Assembly (NCBI RefSeq): GCF_900156255.1
Contig: NZ_FTMK01000027.1
Location: forward strand, 1-36,389
Source of the DNA: Paracoccus thiocyanatus
GTDB lineage: Bacteria; Pseudomonadota; Alphaproteobacteria; Rhodobacterales; Rhodobacteraceae
Reading direction: 5' to 3'
DNA: 36,389 nt
In this document: one piece after another, positions 7,374 to 18,838 of the stretch
How the letters are laid out: every line of letters starts with the position of its first letter
Numbering within the stretch: position 1 is the stretch's first letter
Translations under genes and position numbers: made by a program
The notes under the pieces: model-generated
Seen by the model: the letters and a program-made list of their open reading frames with translations, nothing else
Databases searched by the model: none
What the model was told of the DNA's origin: nothing

Positions 7374-7670
7374 GAGAAGTTCTCCTTTGTGGGGTTGGGT
7401 CACGGCGGCTCAACCCCCGGCAGGGCGCAATGTTCCCCGGCGGGCGCGCAGGCCACGGGCCCGCCCAGGCGCCAGGCGGCAAAATGCCGCGCGGCCGGCA
7501 CTGCCCGCATGGGCGGCTGGGACTGGCCACGCCGGCAAAGCCCGCCAAACCCTGTGCCCTTGCGCGTTGCCGGGCCGCAATGATAGACCCGAATGCAAGT
7601 TTCGCGCCCGCCCCGCATGGCGGCTGCGGCCATATATGACGCAACGCCGGATCAGGGGGAAAACACGCGC
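7374..7670. other. Divergent intergenic region before fabA
   Basis: This stretch of 297 bases lies between the small Ku-linked gene and fabA. It holds the minus-strand EcfG-type promoter at 7412-7436. On the plus strand TTGCGC (7560-7565), 17 bases, ATAGAC (7583-7588) is a possible but weak promoter for fabA. The remainder is very GC-rich and I see no open frame or RNA in it. Confidence 0.4.
7412..7436 (-). promoter_or_regulatory. EcfG-type promoter of the small gene-ku operon
   Basis: On the minus strand GGAAC (7436-7432), 16 bases, then GGTT (7415-7412). It is the same variant as at the two PRC genes. Transcription would start near 7404, about 31 bases before ATG 7373. Confidence 0.5.
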
Positions 7671-8180
7671 ATGACGATGACACGGACCAGCTTTGACAAG
7701 GACGATCTGCTGGCCTGCGCCCGTGGCGAGTTGTTCGGCCCCGGAAATGCACAATTGCCCGAGCCGCCGATGCTGATGATGGACCGCATCACCGAGATTT
7801 CCGCCGACGCCGGTTCGCATGGCAAGGGCCATGTCGTCGCGGAATTCGACATCCACCCCGACCTGTGGTTCTTTGCCTGCCATTTTCCCGGCAATCCGAT
7901 CATGCCGGGCTGCCTGGGCCTTGACGGGCTGTGGCAGCTCACCGGCTTCAACCTGGGCTGGCGCGGCTGGCAGGGGCGCGGCTATGCGCTTGGCGTGGGC
8001 GAGGTCAAGCTGACCGGCATGGTCCGCCCCGACCGCAAGCTCTTGCGCTATTTCGTCGACTTCACCAAGGCGGTCCAGTCCCGCCGGCTGACCATGGGCG
8101 TCGCCGACGGCCGGGTCGAGGCGGATGGCGAAACCATCTACGAGGTCAAGGACATGAAGGTTGCCCTGTCGGCCGCCTGA
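7671..8180 (+). CDS. fabA: 3-hydroxydecanoyl-ACP dehydratase/isomerase FabA
   Basis: The product has 169 residues; E. coli FabA has 171. It dehydrates 3-hydroxyacyl-ACP and isomerises trans-2- to cis-3-decenoyl-ACP, the branch point for unsaturated fatty acids. The hot-dog fold signature [19 protein letters not shown] gives catalytic His71 and Asp85. The start at ATG 7671 follows a GGGGGAAAA stretch; ATG 7677 is an in-frame alternative. fabB follows 21 bases later and fabI after that, which is the standard alphaproteobacterial order, so the operon supplies anaerobically made unsaturated fatty acids. Confidence 0.96.
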   Translation: MTMTRTSFDKDDLLACARGELFGPGNAQLPEPPMLMMDRITEISADAGSHGKGHVVAEFDIHPDLWFFACHFPGNPIMPGCLGLDGLWQLTGFNLGWRGWQGRGYALGVGEVKLTGMVRPDRKLLRYFVDFTKAVQSRRLTMGVADGRVEADGETIYEVKDMKVALSAA

Positions 8181-8201
8181 CACATGAACAAGGAGCACGC
8201 C

Positions 8202-9431
8202 ATGCGCCGTGTCGTCATCACCGGGCTGGGCATCGTCTCTCCCATCGGCAACAATGCCGCCGAAGTCACCGAAAGCCTGCGCGCGGGCCGCTCGGGCATC
8301 GTCTTTGCCCCCGAATATGCCGAGCACGGCTTTCGCAGCCAGGTCCACGGCATGCCGCAGATCGTGCTGGAGGATCATATCGACAAGCGCAACCTGCGCT
8401 TCATGGGCGCGGGCGCGGCCTATAATTTCATCGCCATGCAACAGGCGATCGAGGATGCGGGGCTTTCGCCCGAGGATGTCTCGAACGAACGTTCGGGCCT
8501 GGTCATGGGTTCGGGCGGCCCGTCCACGGCAAACCTGTTCGAAGCGCATCGCACCGTGATCGAAAAGGGTTCGCCCAAGCGCATGGGACCGTTCATGGTC
8601 ACGCGCTGCATGTCCTCGACCAATTCGGCCTGCCTGGCCACGCCCTTCAAGATCAAGGGGGTGAATTATTCGATCACCTCGGCCTGCTCGACCAGCGCGC
8701 ATTGCATCGGCAACGGCACCGAACTGATCCAGATGGGCAAGCAGGACATCGTCTTTGCCGGCGGCGGCGAGGAACTGGACTGGACGCTTTCCTGCCTGTT
8801 CGACGCCATGGGGGCCATGTCCTCCAAGTATAACGACACGCCGCAGAGTTCCTCGCGCCCCTTTGACGCGACGCGCGACGGTTTTGTCATCGCCGGCGGC
8901 GGCGGGGTCGTCGTGCTGGAGGAACTGGGCCACGCCCTGGCCCGCGGCGCCCGCATCTATGCCGAAGTCACCGGCTACGGCGCGACCAGCGACGGCTATG
9001 ACATGGTCGCGCCGTCCGGCGAAGGCGGCGAGCGGTCGATGCGGCTGGCGCTGTCCACCCTGCCCCAGGGGCGCAAGGTGTCCTATGTCAATGCCCATGG
9101 CACCTCTACCGTGGTGGGCGATGTCGGCGAGATCAAGGCCCTGCGCCGGGTCTTTGGCGAAGGCGCGGTGCCGCCGGTGTCCTCGACCAAGTCGCTGACC
9201 GGCCATTCGCTGGGTGCGACCGGCGCGCATGAGGCGATCTATTCGCTCTTGATGATGCAGCAGGGCTTCATCGCCGCCTCGGCCAATATCACCGAGCTCG
9301 ACCCCGAGATCCGGCCCGAGGAAATCGCGCAGGCGCGCGTGGATGATGTCGATTTCGATAGCGTCCTTTCCAACAGCTTCGGTTTCGGCGGCACCAACGC
9401 CACGCTGGTCATGTCGAAATACCGCGAATAA
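8202..9431 (+). CDS. fabB: 3-oxoacyl-ACP synthase I FabB
   Basis: The product has 409 residues from ATG 8202, preferred over ATG 8184 because AAGGAG lies at 8189-8194 and the family begins [16 protein letters not shown]. It elongates cis-3-decenoyl-ACP with malonyl-ACP. The Cys-His-His triad is visible: Cys162 in SACSTSAHC, the His of NAHGTST (about 297) and the His of GHSLGA (about 331). The C-terminal [14 protein letters not shown] is the usual ending. It is the second gene of the fabA-fabB-fabI operon. Confidence 0.96.
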   Translation: MRRVVITGLGIVSPIGNNAAEVTESLRAGRSGIVFAPEYAEHGFRSQVHGMPQIVLEDHIDKRNLRFMGAGAAYNFIAMQQAIEDAGLSPEDVSNERSGLVMGSGGPSTANLFEAHRTVIEKGSPKRMGPFMVTRCMSSTNSACLATPFKIKGVNYSITSACSTSAHCIGNGTELIQMGKQDIVFAGGGEELDWTLSCLFDAMGAMSSKYNDTPQSSSRPFDATRDGFVIAGGGGVVVLEELGHALARGARIYAEVTGYGATSDGYDMVAPSGEGGERSMRLALSTLPQGRKVSYVNAHGTSTVVGDVGEIKALRRVFGEGAVPPVSSTKSLTGHSLGATGAHEAIYSLLMMQQGFIAASANITELDPEIRPEEIAQARVDDVDFDSVLSNSFGFGGTNATLVMSKYRE

Positions 9432-9450
9432 ACCAAGAAAAGGTTAAGCC

Positions 9451-10239
9451 ATGGGCGAATTGATGAAAGGCAAGCGCGGCCTTGTGATGGGGGTCGCGAA
9501 TGACCGCTCGATCGCTTGGGGCATTGCCAAGGCGCTGGCCGGCCAAGGGGCAGAGCTGGCCTTTACCTATCAGGGCGAGGCTTTCGGCAAGCGCGTCGAG
9601 CCGCTGGCGCAATCGCTGGGCTCGGACTTCCTGATGGATGTCGACGTGCTGGACGACGAATCGCTGGACGCGGCCTTTGCCCAGATCGAATCGCGCTGGG
9701 GCGGGCTGGATTTCCTGGTCCATGCCATTGCCTATTCCGACAAGAACGAACTGACCGGGCGCTTCATCAATACCACCCGCGACAATTTCAAGAATTCCTT
9801 GACGATTTCGTGCTATTCGCTGATCGACCTGGCGCGGCGGGCGCAGCCGCTGATGGCGGATGGCGGCTCGATCATCACTCTGACCTATGGCGGCTCGAAC
9901 CGGGTCACGCCGTTCTACAACGTCATGGGGGTGGCCAAGGCGGCATTGGAATCGTCCGTCCGCTACCTGGCCAACGATCTTGGCCCCGAAGGCATCCGGG
10001 TGAATGCGATCAGCCCCGGCCCGATGAAGACCCTGGCCGGCGCAGCCATCGGCGGCGCCCGCAAGACCTATCGCCATACCGAGGCCAACGCCCCCCTGCG
10101 CGCCAATGCCACGCTAGAGGCGATCGGCGGCACGGCGGTCTGGCTGTGTTCGGATTGGGGCGCCTGCACCACGGGCGAAATCGTGCTGGTGGACGGCGGC
10201 TATCACGTCCTGGGCATGCCGCAGTCGGACAACCTGTGA
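9451..10239 (+). CDS. fabI: Enoyl-ACP reductase (NADH) FabI
   Basis: The product has 262 residues and is a short-chain dehydrogenase-like enzyme that reduces trans-2-enoyl-ACP in the last step of each elongation cycle. The nucleotide site is GVANDRSIAWGIA near the N-terminus. The catalytic Tyr146, Tyr156 and Lys163 in TYGGSNRVTPFYNVMGVAK match E. coli numbering. The C-terminus has the usual VDGGYHVLGM. A GAAAAGG ribosome site precedes ATG 9451. The stop codon overlaps the GTG start of the following hydrolase. Confidence 0.96.
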   Translation: MGELMKGKRGLVMGVANDRSIAWGIAKALAGQGAELAFTYQGEAFGKRVEPLAQSLGSDFLMDVDVLDDESLDAAFAQIESRWGGLDFLVHAIAYSDKNELTGRFINTTRDNFKNSLTISCYSLIDLARRAQPLMADGGSIITLTYGGSNRVTPFYNVMGVAKAALESSVRYLANDLGPEGIRVNAISPGPMKTLAGAAIGGARKTYRHTEANAPLRANATLEAIGGTAVWLCSDWGACTTGEIVLVDGGYHVLGMPQSDNL

Positions 10240-11066
10240 CCGCGCCCGGCGTCTTCCATGCCGCGGATGGCGCCCGGCTGGCCTTTCGCGACGAGGGCCA
10301 GGGGCTGCCGGTGCTGGCCTTGGCGGGGCTGACACGGGACGGGCAGGATTTCGACTATCTGGCGCCGCATCTGGACGGGCTGCGCCTGATCCGGCCGGAT
10401 TACCGCGGCCGGGGCGCATCGGACTGGACCGGGGCCGACAGCTATACCGTCCCGCAGGAAGCCAGCGACGCGCTGGCGCTGCTGGATCACCTGGGCATCC
10501 AGCGGGCGGCGGTGCTGGGCACGTCGCGCGGCGGGATCATCGGCATGCTGCTGGCGGCCACGGCGCGCGACCGGCTGCTGGGCCTGTGCCTCAACGACAT
10601 CGGCCCGGTCCTGGAACGCGGCGGGCTGGAGCGGATCTTCGACTATATCGGCCGCAATCCCGCCGCAAAAAGCCACGAGGATCTGGCGCGGCGCTTGCCC
10701 GCCGCCATGCCGGGCTTTGCCAATGTGCCCGCAAGCCGCTGGCTGGAAGAGGCGCGCCACCATTATATCCAGACGCCTTCGGGCCTGCGCATCACCTATG
10801 ATCCCGCCCTGCGCGAAGCCTTCCTGTCGGCCTTTGACGGGCCGCAGGTCGATCTGTGGCCGCTGTTCGACGCCGCGCAGGGATTGCCGCTGGCGCTGCT
10901 GCGGGGCGCGAATTCGGATCTGCTGTCGCCGGAAACCGCGGCCGAGATGCAGCGGCGGCGGCCGGACATGATCCAGGCTGCGGTCGCGGATCGCGCCCAT
11001 GTGCCCTTCCTGGACGAACCCGAATCCCTGTCCGCCATTCAAGCCTGGCTGGCGATGATGCGGTGA
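10236..11066 (+). CDS. Alpha/beta-fold hydrolase coupled to fabI
   Basis: The product has 276 residues. The GTG at 10236-10238 overlaps the fabI TGA (GTGA), which argues for translational coupling; open frame exists upstream but only as a shadow of fabI. It shows the alpha/beta-hydrolase pattern: PDYRGRGASDW after strand 4, the nucleophile elbow GTSRGG with Ser97, and a late His in RAHVPFLDEPE (about 258). A cap region lies between them. The substrate cannot be read from sequence. The link to fatty-acid synthesis genes suggests an ester or thioester, but this is inference. Confidence 0.85.
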   Translation: MTAPGVFHAADGARLAFRDEGQGLPVLALAGLTRDGQDFDYLAPHLDGLRLIRPDYRGRGASDWTGADSYTVPQEASDALALLDHLGIQRAAVLGTSRGGIIGMLLAATARDRLLGLCLNDIGPVLERGGLERIFDYIGRNPAAKSHEDLARRLPAAMPGFANVPASRWLEEARHHYIQTPSGLRITYDPALREAFLSAFDGPQVDLWPLFDAAQGLPLALLRGANSDLLSPETAAEMQRRRPDMIQAAVADRAHVPFLDEPESLSAIQAWLAMMR

Positions 11067-11094
11067 CGCCGCCGCAGTCGGGGCAGGCCGTCCA

Positions 11095-11108
11095 GGGGGG
11101 CCGCCCCC
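11095..11108. terminator. GC hairpin between convergent genes
   Basis: GGGGG (11095-11099) and CCCCC (11104-11108) form a short stem between two convergent genes. No T run is visible on either side, so this is only a candidate bidirectional terminator. Confidence 0.3.
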
Positions 11109-11153
11109 AGGGACGACCCTGCGTCCCGCACACCGCCGGAACGGGGCCGCGAT

Positions 11154-12188
11154 CTAGCCAAGCGCGGCCAGCCCCTCGCGCTGAAGCCGGTCCAGCAGCG
11201 CCAGTTCCGCCTCGTCAAGCGCAATACCCTCGGCCTCGGCGCGCGCGCGGGCGGCAAGGCGGCGCTGGCCCGGCAGGCGCGCGCCCTGCCCCAGCATGGC
11301 GTCGAACAGCGCCTCGGCCTGGACCTGTGGGTCAGCCGGCCGGCCGGCGGCAAAGCGCGCCGGCGAAAAGGCCAGGATCAGTTCGCCATGCCGCGGCGCC
11401 AGGTCCAGCCTTCCCAGTTCGTCCAGCGCGCCCTGGCTTGTCAGGTCGCCGATCATAGCCCCGGCCAGAAGCTCGACCATGGTCGCCAGGGCAGAACCCT
11501 TGTGCCCGCCAAAGGGCAGCAAGGCCCCGGCAAGCCCCGCATCGGCATCGGTCGTCGGCGCGCCCTCGGCGTCAAGCGCCCACCCAGGGGGCAGCGGCTT
11601 GCCGGCGCGGGCAAGCAATTCGATCTCGCCCCGCGCCGCGGCCGAGGTGGCAAGGTCGAAGACATAGGGCGCCGCCGCCGGCCGCGGCCAGGCAAAGGCG
11701 ATGGGATTGGTGCCCAGAAGCGGCCGGATGCCGCCGGCAGGCGCCACCGTCGCATAGCTGGGACACATGGCCAGCCCGGCCAGCCCGCGTTCGGCCAGCG
11801 CCTCGACCTCGGGCCAAAGCGCCGAGTAATGCGCGCAATCGTTGATGACCAGCGCCGCCAACCCCAGCTTTTCCGCGCGCGCCGCCAAGACCGGCAGGCC
11901 CAGGTCCAGGGCGGCGGGGGAAAAGCCGCCATCGGCCAGAACCCGGATAACGGCGCTGCCTTCGTCGATCAGTTCGGGCCGGGCATGGGCCAAGACCTTG
12001 CCGGCCGAAAGCGTGCGCAGGCAGCCTTCGATGCGATAGATGCCATGCGATTTGGCGCCGTCGCGTTCGGCGGCGGCGATGATGCGGGCGATGGCGACGG
12101 CCTGTTGCGCGTTGAAGCCTGCGCGCATGAAAATCGACTCGACCATCCGGCCAAGCTCGGCCACCGTTACCATCGTCTTGTCATCCAT
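11154..12188 (-). CDS. Ldh2-family NAD(P)H-dependent oxidoreductase
   Basis: The product has 344 residues from ATG 12188, with AAGGGA upstream. It belongs to the malate/L-lactate dehydrogenase (Ldh2) superfamily, which uses a fold unlike the Rossmann type. Recognisable stretches are ERDGAKSHGIYRIEGCL, INDCAHYSALWPEVEAL, AGGIRPLLGTNPIAFAWP and LLPFGGHKGSALATMVELL. The His in AKSHGIYR is the family's conserved catalytic-region residue. Members act on malate, lactate, ureidoglycolate, sulfolactate or cyclic imino acids (delta1-piperideine- or pyrroline-2-carboxylate). The last group resembles this sequence best by eye, but the substrate is not certain. No pathway partner is adjacent. Confidence 0.85.
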   Translation of the reverse strand: MDDKTMVTVAELGRMVESIFMRAGFNAQQAVAIARIIAAAERDGAKSHGIYRIEGCLRTLSAGKVLAHARPELIDEGSAVIRVLADGGFSPAALDLGLPVLAARAEKLGLAALVINDCAHYSALWPEVEALAERGLAGLAMCPSYATVAPAGGIRPLLGTNPIAFAWPRPAAAPYVFDLATSAAARGEIELLARAGKPLPPGWALDAEGAPTTDADAGLAGALLPFGGHKGSALATMVELLAGAMIGDLTSQGALDELGRLDLAPRHGELILAFSPARFAAGRPADPQVQAEALFDAMLGQGARLPGQRRLAARARAEAEGIALDEAELALLDRLQREGLAALG

Positions 12189-12229
12189 GCGCCCGTCCCT
12201 TGCCAAATCGGGGCCAGAAAACCGGATTT

Positions 12230-12514
12230 TCAGCCGGGGGGCAAGCACCGGACCGGGTTCGGGCCCTGGGCCAGGCTGTCGCGGGCCAGCGTCCGCGCCT
12301 CGGCGGCGTCCATCCGGGCGCGGGCGGCCAGGGCATCGCCGCCCGTCTCGCGCAGCGCCCGGCGCCACAGCCGCAACGCCGGGGCCGCGCTCCAGGGAAG
12401 GGCGGCTTGCGCCAGCCAGCGCCGCAAATCCGGCGGCAAGCGGTCATAGCGCGCCATGGGCTGGGCGCTGCGCCGGCAGCGCAGCCGGGTGGCAAGGTTG
12501 CGCCGGCCGCTCAT
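12230..12514 (-). CDS. DUF6525-like small protein coupled to the COG0523 GTPase
   Basis: The product has 94 residues. Its ATG (12514-12512) overlaps the TGA of the GTPase gene (ATGA), indicating translational coupling. The protein is Arg/Ala-rich, with [20 protein letters not shown] followed by [20 protein letters not shown]. This resembles the small DUF6525 proteins of Rhodobacterales. Function is unknown. Coupling to a Zur-controlled metallochaperone suggests a link to zinc limitation. Confidence 0.7.
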   Translation of the reverse strand: MSGRRNLATRLRCRRSAQPMARYDRLPPDLRRWLAQAALPWSAAPALRLWRRALRETGGDALAARARMDAAEARTLARDSLAQGPNPVRCLPPG

Positions 12515-13728
12515 GCGACCTGCCGCGAGCGCCAGGCCGGGAACGGGTCCGGCAGGTCCGCCCAATCCTGCGGCCGGAAGCCCGGCGCCATCACCAGCGC
12601 CCCGTCCAGCGCGCCGGTAATCGCTTCGGCATCCATGCCGGCGCCGATGAAGACCAGTTCCTGCCGGCGGTCGCCCCAGGGTTCGACCCAGCGGCTGCGC
12701 AGCTCGGCCAGGGCATCGCGGTCGCCGGGCCAACGCTCGCGCGGCACGCCGGCCCACCAGCGGCCCAGCGGCGTGACCGAGGAAAGCGCCCCGGCCAGGC
12801 TGAACTCGGCCACCCAATCGGGGCGCGAGGCGATCCAGAAATGCCCCTTGGCGCGGATCACGCCGGGCAGCGCGCCGTTCAGCACCTCGTGGATGCGCTG
12901 GGGATGGAACGGCCGCCGGGCGCGATAGACAAAGGATGAGATCCCGTATTCCTCGGTCTCGGGGACATGCTCGTCAAAGCCGTAAAGCTCCTTGGCCCAC
13001 ATTGGATGCATATGCGCGCGGTCAAAGTCGAACAGGCCGGTGTCGAAGATGGCCCGCGCCGGGACGCGGCCATGGTCGGCCTCCAGCAGCCTGGCATCGG
13101 GGTTGAGCGCGCGAACGATCTTGCGCGCCTGGTCCAGCCGCGCCGGACCGGCATCGCCGGCCTTGTTCAAGACGATCACATCGGCGAATTCGATCTGGTC
13201 GGTCAACAGGTCCACCAGGGTGCGGTCGTCGTCCTTGCCCAGCGTCTCGCCGCGATCGGCCAGGAAATCATGGCTGGAAAAATCGCGGGCCAGGTTCAGC
13301 GCATCGACCACCGTGACCATGCAATCCAGCCGCGCCACATCCGACAGGCTGTCGCCCGCCTCGTCGCGAAAGGCAAAGCTGGCCGCCACCGGCAAGGGTT
13401 CGGCAATGCCCGTCGATTCGATCAGCAGGTAGTCAAAGCGCCCCGCCTCGGCCAGCCGCCGCACCTCGACCAGCAGGTCGTCGCGCAGGGTGCAGCAGAT
13501 GCAGCCATTGGTCATCTCGACCAGCTTTTCGTCGGCGCGCGACAATTCGGTCCCCTCGCGCACCAGATCGGCGTCGATATTCACCTCGGACATGTCGTTG
13601 ACGATGACGGCGACGCGGCGGCCTTCGCGATTGTTCAGGACCTGGTTCAGCAGCGTGGTCTTTCCGGCGCCCAGAAAGCCCGACAGGACGGTGACGGGCA
13701 GGCGATCGCTTGCGGGGCGGGCGGTCAT
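12511..13728 (-). CDS. COG0523 (CobW-like) GTPase, probable zinc metallochaperone
   Basis: The product has 405 residues from ATG 13728, with AGGAGGTGCC immediately upstream. It is a G3E-family P-loop GTPase. The Walker A motif is [10 protein letters not shown] (residues 16-25), the metal-binding CxCC is in GCICC (Cys76, Cys78, Cys79), ESTGIAEP follows, and the guanine-specificity motif is VLNKAGD. The C-terminal CobW domain begins around residue 290 ([18 protein letters not shown]). A Zur-type palindrome at 13740-13758 marks this as one of the members induced by zinc shortage (ZigA/YeiR-like, ZNG1-related), not the cobalamin-linked CobW. It likely hands zinc to client enzymes. The DUF6525-like gene follows with overlap. 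Confidence 0.9.
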   Translation of the reverse strand: MTARPASDRLPVTVLSGFLGAGKTTLLNQVLNNREGRRVAVIVNDMSEVNIDADLVREGTELSRADEKLVEMTNGCICCTLRDDLLVEVRRLAEAGRFDYLLIESTGIAEPLPVAASFAFRDEAGDSLSDVARLDCMVTVVDALNLARDFSSHDFLADRGETLGKDDDRTLVDLLTDQIEFADVIVLNKAGDAGPARLDQARKIVRALNPDARLLEADHGRVPARAIFDTGLFDFDRAHMHPMWAKELYGFDEHVPETEEYGISSFVYRARRPFHPQRIHEVLNGALPGVIRAKGHFWIASRPDWVAEFSLAGALSSVTPLGRWWAGVPRERWPGDRDALAELRSRWVEPWGDRRQELVFIGAGMDAEAITGALDGALVMAPGFRPQDWADLPDPFPAWRSRQVA

Positions 13729-13739
13729 GGCACCTCCTG

Positions 13740-13758
13740 TATGTAATGTTATTACATA
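13740..13758 (-). promoter_or_regulatory. Zur-type operator
   Basis: TATGTAAT-GTT-ATTACATA is a perfect inverted repeat of 8-base arms with a 3-base centre, resembling alphaproteobacterial Zur boxes. It lies 11 bases before the COG0523 GTPase start, between it and the divergent LysR gene, which starts 82 bases away on the other side. The zinc-loaded repressor bound here would block the GTPase operon. Confidence 0.75.
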
Positions 13759-13840
13759 TCTACCAGCCTGTGCCGCTGGCCGCAATGCTTTCTGTGGCAT
13801 GGCCGCCGCGGCTCGGTTAAAGCGGCGCAAAGGGGGGCGC

Positions 13841-14737
13841 ATGGATTTCAAATGGCTTGAGGACTTCCTGAGCCTGGCCGAGACGCACAGCTTCTCGCGC
13901 TCGGCCGAGCTGCGCGGCGTCACGCAAAGCGCCTTCAGCCGCCGGATTCGCGCGCTGGAGGAATGGCTGGGCACCGACCTGCTGTCGCGCGACAGCTATC
14001 CGGTGACGCTGACCCCGAACGGCGTGGCGTTTCGCGAAACCGCAGAAGAGGCCGTGCGCATGATCCAGGCGCGGCGCGCCGAGTTCCGCGACCATGCCCA
14101 AAGCCGCGGCGGCGAGATTTCCTTTGTGGCGCTGCACAGCCTGACCGTGACCTTCCTGCCGGGCTGGCTGATGCGGCTGAAGGCGTCGGCGGGACAGATG
14201 ACCAGCCGGGTCAAGCCCGACAATTACGACCGCTGCATCGAGGCGCTGACCGAGGGCGGCTATGATTTTTTCCTGACGTATGCCCATCCGCAGGTGAACA
14301 TCCCGCTGGACCCCCAGGGCTTTCCGCATCTGGTCGTGGGCCGCGACAGCCTAGTGGCCGTCGCCCGCCCCGGCTGGCCGCAGGACTGGCTGACCGATGG
14401 CATGCCGATGCTGAAATATTCGCGCGGCAGCTTCCTCAATGCCATGGCACGGATCGCCCTGGCCCAGCCCGGCGCGCCCAGGGTCTATGTCGCCCATACC
14501 GACGAGGCATCCATGGCCGAGGCGATGAAAAGCATGGCCGTGGCCGGGCACGGCATGGTCTGGGTGCCCCGCCTGCTGGTCCAAGCCGAGATCGCCGCCG
14601 GGGGGCTGGAAGTGGTGGCCCCGGAACTGCCGATGGAAATCCGGCTTTACCGCAACGCCGCGCGCGGACGCGGCATCGCCGCGCGGATCTGGCAGGCCGC
14701 CGGCGAACTGGACCATGGTTATGCAGGATCGGAATAA
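13841..14737 (+). CDS. LysR-family regulator, HypT/YjiE-like
   Basis: The product has 298 residues from ATG 13841 behind AAAGGGGGG. The N-terminal winged helix reads [20 protein letters not shown] and then [17 protein letters not shown]. The K/W-L-D/E-F-L opening and [10 protein letters not shown] are shared with the E. coli HypT (YjiE) branch, whose founder responds to hypochlorite. The effector domain runs from about residue 90 ([20 protein letters not shown]). It is divergent from the Zur-controlled GTPase and upstream of aspA on the same strand, with a 159-base gap, so aspA is a possible target. The ligand is unknown. Confidence 0.85.
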   Translation: MDFKWLEDFLSLAETHSFSRSAELRGVTQSAFSRRIRALEEWLGTDLLSRDSYPVTLTPNGVAFRETAEEAVRMIQARRAEFRDHAQSRGGEISFVALHSLTVTFLPGWLMRLKASAGQMTSRVKPDNYDRCIEALTEGGYDFFLTYAHPQVNIPLDPQGFPHLVVGRDSLVAVARPGWPQDWLTDGMPMLKYSRGSFLNAMARIALAQPGAPRVYVAHTDEASMAEAMKSMAVAGHGMVWVPRLLVQAEIAAGGLEVVAPELPMEIRLYRNAARGRGIAARIWQAAGELDHGYAGSE

Positions 14738-14896
14738 CCCAGCGCAGTTTGGCATTGGAAATTCCGCTCAACCCTGCCTAGATCGTTGACATCGGGGGCG
14801 GGACCCGCCCGCCCCGACATTGCAAAACCGACAGATGGAAATCGCGTCGCGCGACAGGTCGCCCATGGCATCCTGGCGCCTGCGCCCGAGGTGAAG

Positions 14897-16303
<1,407 letters not shown>

Positions 16304-16324
16304 CCGGCCCTTGCGCCCCGGACC

Positions 16325-17209
16325 TCAGCCCGTGTCCCGCGCCACCTCGTCCAGCAGGAAGGCGCGGAACTTGCGGATGGCGGGGCGGTTGCGGCGGCCG
16401 GCCGGATAGACCAGCCAGAAGCTGCGCCCCATGGTCGAGACATGGGCAAAGGGCTGGATCAGGCTGCCGGTGGCCAGTTCCCAGCGAAAGAAGCGCGGCG
16501 TCAGCATCGCCACACCATAGCCGGCCAGCGCCGTCCGCGCCTAGTGCAGATCGGTCGAAAGCGTCAGCCCCGGCCTGTCGTCGCCGTCATGGAAATCGAC
16601 GCCGACCTCGCGCATCCATACCGCCCAAAAGGGATCGCTCCGGTCCAGAAGCGGCAATTTCAGCAGGTCGGCCGGCTCGTTCAGCGGCAGCTTCGCGGCC
16701 AGTGCGGGCGACAGCATTGGCGTGTATTCAATGGGCATCAGGTAGTGCACGTCCAGCCCCGGCCAATTCCCCTGGCCGGTGCGGATGGCGACGGTGATGT
16801 CCTCGCGCGCGAAATCCACGATGTCGTCGCCGGTCTCGAGCCGGACGGCCAGGTTGGGATTTTGCAGCTGGAACTTGCCGATCCTCGGCGACAGCCATGC
16901 CCCGGCCAGGGTCGGAACGGTGCTGATCGACAGGGTCGATACGGTGTCGGCGGAAGGCTCGGCAAAAGCCTCGCGCAGCAGATCGAATGCGTCGATGGTC
17001 GGCCGAGCGAAAAGCGCCCCGGTCTCGGTCAGGCTGATCTCGCGCGGGCGGCGCAGGAACAGGGGCGTGCCCAGGCGCTCTTCCAGCAGCCGGATCTGGT
17101 AGCTGACGGCGGCCTGGGTCATGCCCAGATCCTGCGCGGCGCGGGTAAAGCTCAGATGGCGGGCCACGGCCTCGAAGGCGCGCAACGCGGCGAGTGGCGG
17201 GATGGACAT
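16325..17209 (-). pseudogene. GcvA-type LysR regulator with an in-frame amber stop
   Basis: The first 222 codons encode a normal LysR N-terminus: LAALRAFEAVARHLSFTRAA, then TQAAVSYQIRLLEERLG, followed by an effector domain. After LTLSTDLH a TAG (16543-16541) ends the frame. The same frame continues with ARTALAGYGVAMLTPRFF, then WLVYPAGRRNRPAIRKFRAF, the usual end of the family, giving 294 codons in total. One base change from CAG (Gln) would explain the stop, and Gln is a common residue at this place. The product would lack about 70 residues of the inducer-binding domain. It is a recent pseudogene, a truncated variant, or less likely a sequencing error. It is divergent from a DUF1127-like gene. 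Confidence 0.88.
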
Positions 17210-17236
17210 AAGCCTGCCTTATGAAAGCTTGTCGAG

Positions 17237-17253
17237 GCTTTGTTTGTCAAAGC
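17237..17253. promoter_or_regulatory. Palindrome between the LysR pseudogene and the DUF1127-like gene
   Basis: GCTTTG-TTTGT-CAAAGC is a perfect inverted repeat in the 102-base divergent gap. Its position fits an operator of the adjacent LysR regulator acting on itself or on the neighbour. No conserved consensus is claimed. Confidence 0.4.
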
Positions 17254-17311
17254 AGCGGGACAGTATCATACAGGCTAGGCACAGCAACCGCGTATCGCGC
17301 GAGGGAAAGAA

Positions 17312-17560
17312 ATGGCACATGAGCATATGGCGGCCCGGCGCTTCCTAGGGCTGACCGGCCGTATCCTGGCGATCCTGCGCCGGCGCGCCGTGGATAAGCA
17401 GACCCTATGCGTGGACCGCATGGCGGCGCTGGACGATCCGGCCACCCGCCGCGCCCTTGCCCATCTGCCGCCGCATCTGCTACGCGACGTCGGCGTGGAC
17501 GGCCCCGTCGGCTCGTCCGCGCGGGTCGAGGGCGAGGCCCTGCGCAAGCATCTGTGGTAA
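17312..17560 (+). CDS. DUF1127-like small protein
   Basis: The product has 82 residues with a strong ribosome site (GAGGGAAAG) before ATG 17312. The arginine-rich N-terminal helix (LTGRILAILRRRAVDKQ) and the C-terminal LAHLPPHLLRDVGVDG resemble the DUF1127 (YjiS-like) pattern of an Arg-rich segment followed by L-x-x-L-R-D-[IV]-G. Short DUF1127 proteins in alphaproteobacteria can bind RNA and affect phosphate and stress physiology, but this longer form is not assigned. It is divergent from the broken LysR gene and convergent with the aminotransferase gene. Confidence 0.65.
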   Translation: MAHEHMAARRFLGLTGRILAILRRRAVDKQTLCVDRMAALDDPATRRALAHLPPHLLRDVGVDGPVGSSARVEGEALRKHLW

Positions 17561-17565
17561 GGGCC

Positions 17566-18774
<1,209 letters not shown>

Positions 18775-18838
18775 TCATCCTGCGGCTGGCTGCCCTGTCA
18801 TAGGGGCGCCGCCGCGGCCAGGCAAGCCGGGAGCAAGC

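Noticed and set aside
7410..9230. A 606-codon minus-strand frame opposite fabA and fabB
   Set aside because: Antisense shadow of conserved fatty-acid genes; no family features.
9516..10235. Upstream extension of the alpha/beta hydrolase frame through fabI
   Set aside because: The open frame runs out of phase under fabI; hydrolase similarity begins at the GTG overlapping the fabI stop.
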